From NCBI GenBank assembly GCA_964398215.1, contig CAYNNP010000085.1, forward strand, positions 1 to 23,124: a stretch of DNA of 23,124 nucleotides, written 5' to 3'. Source of the stretch: CAYNNP01 sp964398215 (GTDB lineage: Bacteria; Planctomycetota; Planctomycetia; Pirellulales; Pirellulaceae). Below are positions 1 through 6,053 of the stretch, piece by piece. Position 1 is the stretch's first letter. The number at the start of each line of letters is the position of its first letter. Below the pieces are notes generated by a model. It did no database searches and was not told the DNA's origin. It saw only the letters and a program-made list of their open reading frames with translations. Both the position numbers and the translations under genes were made by a program.

Positions 1-411
1 CATCGCCGCCGGCGGCGGCGATGAAGGACGGAAAAAACGAAACCGATAGGGGGAAACGACCGTAACCTCGGGCTAATGCCCGAGGCTATATGCTGCCGCC
101 ACTTCGTGGCTGGCGAATTGCGGTGCAATATCATTTCCTGAACCGTCACTCTTCTTGCGGTGATGCCGTAATTTGTCGTGTTGAACAATTCAGCGTTCCC
201 AAAAAGCGCAACTCCAAAACTCACGCGTTGGGTTACCAGAAACGCTCCGCCGCGCGAGGTGGATTCTGTCGATCATAGCGGTTAAGGACGCGTGGCTGAC
301 CCTAGTGAATGTCGATGACTTTATCGGTCGAAGATGACTTTGTGGGGAGCCCGTGCAGCTTGTTCGGGACAGGATCTATTTACCTTTTGAATATGACAAG
401 GACGTCGCACG
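1..411. other. Intergenic region with three palindromes
   Basis: I see no convincing gene here; the short open frames overlap inverted repeats and have no family features. The region carries three hairpin-forming palindromes: 1-10 with 14-23 (10 bp, GGC loop), 66-73 with 78-85 (CCTCGGGC/GCCCGAGG, TAAT loop) and 98-102 with 106-110 (GCCAC/GTGGC, TTC loop). The last two sit close together and look like a composite dispersed element. The right part (300-411) is the leader of the next gene and ends in the AAGGA ribosome binding site at 398-402. Confidence 0.6.
66..110. repeat. Paired palindromes (REP-like intergenic element)
   Basis: A perfect 8-bp inverted repeat (66-73/78-85, loop TAAT) is followed 12 nt later by a 5-bp inverted repeat (98-102/106-110, loop TTC). 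No T-tract follows, so a terminator role on the plus strand is not obvious. Palindromes in similar settings occur elsewhere in this window, which suggests a dispersed repeat class. That these belong to a genome-wide family is inference, since only one copy of this form is visible. Confidence 0.5.
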
Positions 412-3321
412 ATGCGTCGAGAAGTCAATCAATCACTGTTCCTTTGGCCAGCGCTTGCTTCTGCTTCGATAATCGCTGTCGTCAGTGTATGCAGCCGTCT
501 TGCTACGCTTCATACTCCGCTATTGTCCAATGGCGCCAGTGTCGCGGACAGCCAATGGGACGCAAACGTGTCCGCAATCGACAATGCAGCGATCGTGCGA
601 GACCGCGCTGCGCCACTATGCACCATTGCGATCGGCGAGAAATCCTCGTCGTCAGATATGCTGACGATCGATAACAATGGAAAAATCTCTGATGGCACCG
701 CTCCGATCCCTCTTCCTGAGCCCGGCGAGCTGAAGCTAATTGACTTTGGCTATTCAAGTCTCGCAAATCTGGAATTGCCAGCGATCGATTCCGAGGAAGA
801 CGATTCAGAGATCGTCGTCCTGCCAGCCATCGAGATTGCTCCGCTGGTCGTTGAACTGAAGCCACCGATCATTGAGAGCGAGAGTGCTGGAGAAGACAGA
901 ACAGCAAAACGATTCGAGGATCTTGAAGAGATCGAAATCGAAGCTCCATCGAATCTGGATTTGGACGCGAAGATTGTCGCAGACGTAGTCGAAGAAAGTG
1001 CGGATCCAGCTGAACTTGCGATCGACCATGAAGGTGAACTATCGGCTGCACGCAAATTGATTGACGATATTCGTCTCGCCTCGCCTCTGGCGTCGCTGAA
1101 AGAGCACGAAGAAGAAGTTACCGAGTCGGTGATTCCAAAGTCCATTCGCAACTTGGCAGACTTGGCGCGAAAGCCAGAGACAAAAACGGCTGAACCAAAA
1201 ATTGCAGACCGCGCTGAAAAGATCACCAAACGGATTCAGCCCTCGGCAAACCAAAACAGCCCGGCGTCGTGGCCAATCGTCAAACAGCTGAACGAAGACT
1301 TGACGGATTTGGCATCGTTGGCTGAGAGTTCCGACGCAGAGACTTCTTCGACCGTGTTCCGCTGGACAGAAGATGTACGATCTTCGTTCGACGAACTCTC
1401 TTCGCTCGATCGACTTGGCAATCGAAAATCCGGAGAAGTGCTACAGCGACTGTCTGTTTTGGTGGACGATGGATACGCCACTGCAGAGATCTGCGACGAT
1501 CGTACGGTGCAGATTGTGTGGCTGAAAGTCTGCTATGACGTCAAGAAGCGAGTCGATTTGTGGATCGCGGTTCACGAGGTAGCAAAGCCTGAGATCGGTC
1601 CCATTGTTCCAATCGACATTCCTGAGAACCGTGGCACGGTCGTGGCGGCTCTGGAAGAGACTCGGTCGTTCATTGAACTGCTTGGCGACGCGGGCGATTG
1701 GCAAGACTACTTGTTGCTTGATGAAATCGACGGTGCGTTCGCGTCTGGGGATGCTCAGCAGCGACGAAAACTCTCGCATCAGCTACTCTTGCGTGCCAAT
1801 TCCAGTGACTTGTCCCAAAGTCAAACTGCATGGATTCAGCAACCGCAGATCCAGCAGCTTATCGATTCGATTCGACCATGGGCAGCCGAGGCGATTGATC
1901 ACGCGGCGCTGCTGCAATTGATTGAGCAACATGATTCGCAAGCGATTAGTTTTGTAGAATCCAAAATCATGAAGTCGATTCAGTCACTGCGGCTTGTAAA
2001 TTCTGCCAAAGCACAACGAGTTGTCCACGCATTCGACCAGCACTACCGCAATGCCAACATCCGCATTGCCGTATCGGAACAACTGTTGCGGCGAATGCTA
2101 CCGCCCGTCGAGCCACATACGATGCCGGTTCAAACCAGCGTGTTTGGTAGTCGAATCCGGGGTGTAAGCCACGTTCGAAGCAAAGTCGACTTGGACTTGA
2201 TTCCTAGCAGCGGCAAAATCATCGCGCACATGAAAACTCAGGGGCATGTTCAAACCCAATCGTACGGACAGAGCCAAGGTGCAGATGTCAACACACTGGG
2301 ATCGTCATATTTTAGTTCCGTGACCCCCGTAAGCATCTTCGCAAATGGGTACACCGTGGGCGCTTCGACGGTCGAAGTACGTGGTAGAACACGGCTGCGA
2401 GGGTTGAATACTCAGTACGATCAACTGCCGATCATTGGCGTGCTGGCAAACAACATTGCCCGTTCTCGCTACGGTGAAATCTCTGGTGCAACAAGCCGAA
2501 TCGCAAATCGTCGCATCAAAAACAAATTGACAGAGGAGATCGACCAACGTGCCCGGGAACGTATGAACCGACGAGGCGAACAGCTTAGTCAGAACATCAT
2601 CCAGCCATTGAACCGACTAGCTCTTGCACCAACGCCAGTCGAATTGCGAACCACCGATGATCGGATGGTCAGCCGCTATCGATTGGCTGGTAGCAATCAC
2701 TTGACCGCCAACACGCCGCGTCCAAGAGCATTGCAGTCAAGCTTGCTAAGCATGCAGGTGCATCAATCGGCATTGAACAACTTGTTCGAACGTTTGGTGC
2801 CTCGCGAGGAATCTCGCACGCTTATGAAAACGCTGGAAGAAGGGTTTGCTGTTTTCAATAGAACCAACGTTGAATTGCCCGCCGATCTGCCAGGCGACGT
2901 TGAAATGAAGTTTATCAAAGAAAATCCGATCACGTTTGAGTTTGAGGATGGAACGGCATGGCTGACTTTGCGAGTCGTTCGATTGACGCGTGGCGAGAAA
3001 GTTAAACTCAGTCGCTTTATCATTCGCGCGGCGTACAAACCCGAAGTCAATGGCATGGAAGCGAATTTGGTTCGCGATGGGCACCTCCGAATCAGTGGTC
3101 CGGGCATGTCGATGCGGCAAAGATTGCCATTGCGTGCAATTTTCAACAAAGTTCTTGCAACATCGAATAAACTACCGTTGTTGCCTGCCGCCATTATCCA
3201 GCATCCTGAACTTCAGAAGCTTGCAATCCAGAAGTTGGAAATCCGACATGGATGGATCGCAATGTCGATTGGCGACAAATTGGCTCCACAACTCAATGAC
3301 GTCGCAAACGTGCAACGTTAA
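412..3321 (+). CDS. Large membrane-anchored protein of unknown function
   Basis: A 969-residue protein that I do not recognise. The ATG at 412 has an AAGGA ribosome binding site 9 nt upstream (398-402). Residues about 9-28 form one hydrophobic segment that could be a signal anchor or an uncleaved signal peptide, so most of the protein is probably outside the cytoplasmic membrane. Residues about 100-245 are very acidic (many E/D, runs such as SEEDDSE) and probably disordered. The middle and C-terminal parts look folded: about 550-720 is polar with an Arg-rich stretch (NRRIKNK, RARERMNRR), and about 780-960 has alternating hydrophobic patterns like beta structure. The gene ends 47 nt before the small gene at 3369, on the same strand, so the two are probably co-transcribed. 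Planctomycetes have many such large lineage-specific envelope proteins; that context is general knowledge, and no function can be given. Confidence 0.85.
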   Translation: MRREVNQSLFLWPALASASIIAVVSVCSRLATLHTPLLSNGASVADSQWDANVSAIDNAAIVRDRAAPLCTIAIGEKSSSSDMLTIDNNGKISDGTAPIPLPEPGELKLIDFGYSSLANLELPAIDSEEDDSEIVVLPAIEIAPLVVELKPPIIESESAGEDRTAKRFEDLEEIEIEAPSNLDLDAKIVADVVEESADPAELAIDHEGELSAARKLIDDIRLASPLASLKEHEEEVTESVIPKSIRNLADLARKPETKTAEPKIADRAEKITKRIQPSANQNSPASWPIVKQLNEDLTDLASLAESSDAETSSTVFRWTEDVRSSFDELSSLDRLGNRKSGEVLQRLSVLVDDGYATAEICDDRTVQIVWLKVCYDVKKRVDLWIAVHEVAKPEIGPIVPIDIPENRGTVVAALEETRSFIELLGDAGDWQDYLLLDEIDGAFASGDAQQRRKLSHQLLLRANSSDLSQSQTAWIQQPQIQQLIDSIRPWAAEAIDHAALLQLIEQHDSQAISFVESKIMKSIQSLRLVNSAKAQRVVHAFDQHYRNANIRIAVSEQLLRRMLPPVEPHTMPVQTSVFGSRIRGVSHVRSKVDLDLIPSSGKIIAHMKTQGHVQTQSYGQSQGADVNTLGSSYFSSVTPVSIFANGYTVGASTVEVRGRTRLRGLNTQYDQLPIIGVLANNIARSRYGEISGATSRIANRRIKNKLTEEIDQRARERMNRRGEQLSQNIIQPLNRLALAPTPVELRTTDDRMVSRYRLAGSNHLTANTPRPRALQSSLLSMQVHQSALNNLFERLVPREESRTLMKTLEEGFAVFNRTNVELPADLPGDVEMKFIKENPITFEFEDGTAWLTLRVVRLTRGEKVKLSRFIIRAAYKPEVNGMEANLVRDGHLRISGPGMSMRQRLPLRAIFNKVLATSNKLPLLPAAIIQHPELQKLAIQKLEIRHGWIAMSIGDKLAPQLNDVANVQR

Positions 3322-3368
3322 TTAACCAAGAGTCCACTTGTAAATCCAAGTCGAGAACTTTGAACGCC

Positions 3369-3572
3369 ATGAATGATTCATTTTGGACCGGCGGAGCAGA
3401 GGCTCAGGAAGACGGATTGCGTGCCAAATTTAAATCTGAACTCAAAGAGTTGAAACGTCGCCGGGACGATGCAGCGAACCAGGATGATCGAGCGAAAATC
3501 GAAAGCGATACTCAGCAACTGAAATCGGACTTTGCCAGAGACCTGCAAGCGATCAACGATTCATTGTTCTGA
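3369..3572 (+). CDS. Small charged coiled-coil protein
   Basis: A 67-residue protein from the ATG at 3369; a TTG at 3360 in the same frame would add three residues. A weak GAG-type ribosome binding site lies in the leader, so the start is uncertain. After a short N-terminal segment (NDSFWTGG) the rest is Lys/Glu/Asp/Arg-rich and predicted helical (KFKSELKELKRRRDDAA and onward), consistent with a short coiled coil. There is no signal peptide or membrane segment, so it is probably cytoplasmic. It lies 47 nt behind the 969-residue gene and may share its transcript. Family unknown. The main support is its clean frame, its fit between two genes, and its composition. Confidence 0.6.
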   Translation: MNDSFWTGGAEAQEDGLRAKFKSELKELKRRRDDAANQDDRAKIESDTQQLKSDFARDLQAINDSLF

Positions 3573-3583
3573 CACGTCTTGGT

Positions 3584-4288
3584 TCATTGCACGACTGCGG
3601 TACCGTGTTGCTTTACCAATTGCATGATCGATGATTCCGCGTCCAGTATCATCTTAGCGGAAAGCGAAAACTTGCGTTTAGGAGAGCCGGATCGATTCCA
3701 GGCAAACCCGCGCCAGAGAGCAAGCACAGCAGGACCGTTTGCAATGCCCTGCATGCGCTGAAAAAGGTCCAACCCATAGGCAAGCAGCGACGCGTTTTCG
3801 TAATTCGTATCGTCCTCCAACAGTTGCTCAATCTCCGTGTTGGCGACCACCAATGCATGCTCCGCCGCAACTTGATGAAACGCATCGATTCGCATTCGCC
3901 CTGCAAGACGCTTGTCTCCAGACTTCACTTTTTTTGTCTTGAGGTTCGGTGCCTCAACTAGCCAACTGCACATCGCGCAGAAGCAGTGAGCATCGGGGGA
4001 ATACAGTTGACTGCCAGGGTTGCCACTCAAGTCGAACGAGTTTTCGAGGTAGGTGGAAAAGAAGCGAGCGAACGTATCGATATCTGCTGTAGCCGGACGG
4101 GTCTCTGGCGGTAGATTCTGAATGTGTTCGGCCATCCAAGCACTGGCAGCGTTCGGAAGCGATGAAAACGCGTGTGCCGTCTCGAATTGAATAAAACCGT
4201 TGGTCACAGCATCGGACAACCATTTCAGCAGCAGATAACTGCGCTGCTGTAGATCAATGGCTTGCTGTAGTTTTTCTGAATCAATCAT
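3584..4288 (-). CDS. Hypothetical protein with CxCxxC motif
   Basis: A 234-residue protein of unknown family. It appears mostly alpha-helical, with no signal peptide or membrane segment. Around residues 102-108 is a cluster reading HCFCAMCSW, whose His and three Cys could bind a metal, but no known zinc-finger pattern is met. The C-terminal part has an aromatic segment (ALWRGFAWNRSGSPKRKFSL). The gene is convergent with the small gene at 3369-3572 (11 nt apart) and divergent from the cytochrome fusion gene, with 189 nt between starts. No strong Shine-Dalgarno precedes the ATG at 4288. Coding status rests on length and the absence of a better frame in this stretch. Confidence 0.65.
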   Translation of the reverse strand: MIDSEKLQQAIDLQQRSYLLLKWLSDAVTNGFIQFETAHAFSSLPNAASAWMAEHIQNLPPETRPATADIDTFARFFSTYLENSFDLSGNPGSQLYSPDAHCFCAMCSWLVEAPNLKTKKVKSGDKRLAGRMRIDAFHQVAAEHALVVANTEIEQLLEDDTNYENASLLAYGLDLFQRMQGIANGPAVLALWRGFAWNRSGSPKRKFSLSAKMILDAESSIMQLVKQHGTAVVQ

Positions 4289-4467
4289 AAAGATTTTGTA
4301 GCAGAACTAACTGTCATAGATAACCAAGCGGACTCGTCAGACTCGAACAAGGTTCGCCAGTGCCCATGATTTCGCGAAACCTTTGTGCTTGCGGAGGTTT
4401 ATATCAAAGTGGATTCATCGTTTTGCTGATCTGGGCTAAACCTAATTTTGTCTTTTCCGTTTCCATT

Positions 4468-4480
4468 GGAGTAAGCCTTG
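4468..4480 (+). promoter_or_regulatory. Shine-Dalgarno fixing a TTG start
   Basis: GGAG at 4468-4471 lies 6 nt before TTG at 4478. This supports the TTG as the start of the cytochrome fusion gene. The first residues from this start form a good signal peptide, which agrees. Confidence 0.7.
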
Positions 4481-5950
4481 ATTTTATCTCTGACTAGAAC
4501 CCTGGCGGTCGTTGCCTGCCTAACCACTTCGGTTGCTTTGGCTCAATCAACCGAGCAATCAAAAGAACCTGGCGGCGAAACGACCGATTCAGTCAGCTTC
4601 ACCAAACATGTTGCTCCGATCATCGTTGGCAAGTGTGGCAATTGTCATGTTGCGAATTCTCGAGGTCGCTATGGGATTGCGTCTTACGATGCGTTGATGA
4701 GCAGCAAATCGGTCGTTCCCGGAGACCCTGCATCCAGCAACTTTCTTGCCGTCATTGAGTCGGGCGAAATGCCTAAGAATGGCCCGAAGGTCAGTGACAG
4801 CGAACTTGCGACACTGAAAAAGTGGATCGCTCAGGGCGCGAAGTACGATGGTGAAACATCATCAAAAGCTCTAATGCCCGCTGCTTCTGCAAGTTCATCG
4901 CAAGGTCGCAGTCAGCGTGGTGGACGAAACTCTGGCGGAAGCCGGCTTCACGCCGTTGAGAAGAACCCGCAGGCGGTGGGGGCCGAAGGTGTTGCTTGGT
5001 ACACGACCTGGGAAACCGGCTTGGAAGAAGCGAAACGCTCCAATCGTCCAATCTTTTTCATGTCTGCCGCGGCCCAATGTACCGGCGTGCCGGGAGTGTT
5101 CTGACCGGGCTACTCCAATACGCAGAACAGTTTGTTCTCGAAGCCAGAGTTTGTTGACCTGTCCCGATCGTTCGTTTGTATCCGCATCGAAACCTATGAA
5201 AACAAGGAAGCCGAAAAAAGAATCCGCTCGCTTATGAACGGCATTTATGTCAACACTGCATTTGTCCTGTTCGATCCAACCGGAGAAGAACATCTCTCAA
5301 GAACAGGGCGTTCTCCAGCGCAAGTGTTAGGACGCTGGAGGTCAAATAGCACCGACTCGATCATTCGTCATCTAGAGTCAACTACGCTGCGTTACCAGCA
5401 AAAAGGAAAACCGAATGATGCTGTTCTTCAGGACTTCCTGTCATTTCGCCAAGCACTGAATGTTGCTTCGGCTGACCAGCGACTATTGGTGTTTGTGAAT
5501 GCTGACGAGTCTGCGATCAAAAAGCTGACGCCAAGCTTGAAAGAGCTGTTTGCTGATGAAGATGTCATCGGCCGATTCCACCTAGATTTGGCTGGCCAAG
5601 CGGATGCCACTTGGGTTGATGCCGTTAAAGGATCTGAGTCGGCACCTGCAATCAACATTATCCGAGCCGGAAAGTTTGGAATGGATGGAGCAATCATGAG
5701 TCGATTGCCACTGGATGTTCCTCTGGAAAGTTTGAAGGCCAAGTTATTGGCTGACAACAAAGAGTTTGGTTTGACAGAAGAACGCAAGGTCTATGCCAGC
5801 CATGTGATGGAAGGCAAGCGAAAAGGAATCGAGTTCGAACTGGAAATCCCTTACGGAGAAGACCGTGATGGAGACGGCGAAATTGATCGCAGCCGTTCGC
5901 GAGGTGGTAGTAGCGGCCGAGGACGACGCCGCGGAACCAACCGCAAATAG
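4478..5950 (+). CDS. Exported cytochrome c / thioredoxin-like fusion, candidate selenoprotein (in-frame TGA)
   Basis: Read through the single TGA at 5102-5104, this frame gives 490 residues. Residues 1-22 are a signal peptide (start TTG). Residues about 38-125 are a small c-type cytochrome domain with the heme motif C53-G-N-C56-H57 and a likely axial Met98 (GEMP), like the planctomycete cytochrome C family. A Ser/Arg/Gly-rich linker (about 134-156) follows. Residues about 171-290 look thioredoxin-like: a strand (PIFFMSA), C201, the TGA at codon 209 followed by PGYS, then FSKPEF, FVCIRIE and NTAFVLFDPTG. The rest is of unknown fold, with an EF-hand-like loop at 462-470 (DRDGDGEID) and an Arg/Gly-rich tail. 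Frame, codon style and homology-like pattern continue unchanged past the TGA, so translation may continue, most plausibly by selenocysteine insertion (see the hairpin at 5119-5141). A nonsense mutation (pseudogene) or base error (for example TGC or CGA) remains possible. The protein likely acts in the periplasm in redox chemistry; its partner is unknown. Confidence 0.7.
5102..5145 (+). promoter_or_regulatory. Candidate bacterial SECIS element
   Basis: Directly after TGA (5102-5104) the mRNA can fold: AGAACA (5124-5129) pairs with TGTTCT (5133-5138) around the triloop GUU (5130-5132). The stem extends by 5121-5122 with 5139-5140 past a bulged C at 5123, and by 5119 with 5141. An outer GGCT/AGCC (5108-5111/5142-5145) could also close. 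Known bacterial SECIS elements lie just downstream of UGA, with the apical loop roughly 16-37 nt away, a G among the first loop bases and often a bulge in the upper stem. The 25-nt distance, the G-first GU loop and the bulge fit. The stem is A/U-rich and short, so chance is not excluded. Confidence 0.5.
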
Positions 5951-5959
5951 ATTTAAAAA

Positions 5960-5986
5960 AGGGCAAACGGTTTGGCCGTTTGCCCT
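5960..5986 (-). terminator. Intrinsic terminator, mainly for the minus-strand gene
   Basis: A perfect 11-bp inverted repeat (5960-5970 with 5976-5986, 5-nt loop). On the minus strand it is followed by a T-run (A-run at 5955-5960 on the plus strand), the classic Rho-independent form, and it lies just past the end of the HhH-repeat gene. The hairpin also follows the plus-strand fusion gene's stop by about 10 nt, but without a plus-strand T-run, so it may serve that gene only partly. Confidence 0.8.
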
Positions 5987-6053
5987 CTCGAAATAGCTTT
6001 CATTCGGGTCTTAAGCCGCCAGGCTGAACGACCCGAACGGATTACTGAAGAAG

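Noticed and set aside
90..278. Small open frame near the left edge
   Set aside because: It overlaps the palindromic element, lacks a ribosome binding site, and has no protein-like pattern.
5085..5125. Typical peroxiredoxin active site (PGxFTPxCS)
   Set aside because: The Thr position is the TGA codon and the peroxidatic Cys position is Tyr; the surrounding fold fits a thioredoxin-like protein better.
5132..5950. A separate gene starting at TTG 5132 downstream of the TGA
   Set aside because: It lacks a ribosome binding site and would start in the middle of a thioredoxin-like fold. It is in the same frame as the upstream part, so one read-through or interrupted gene is the better explanation.
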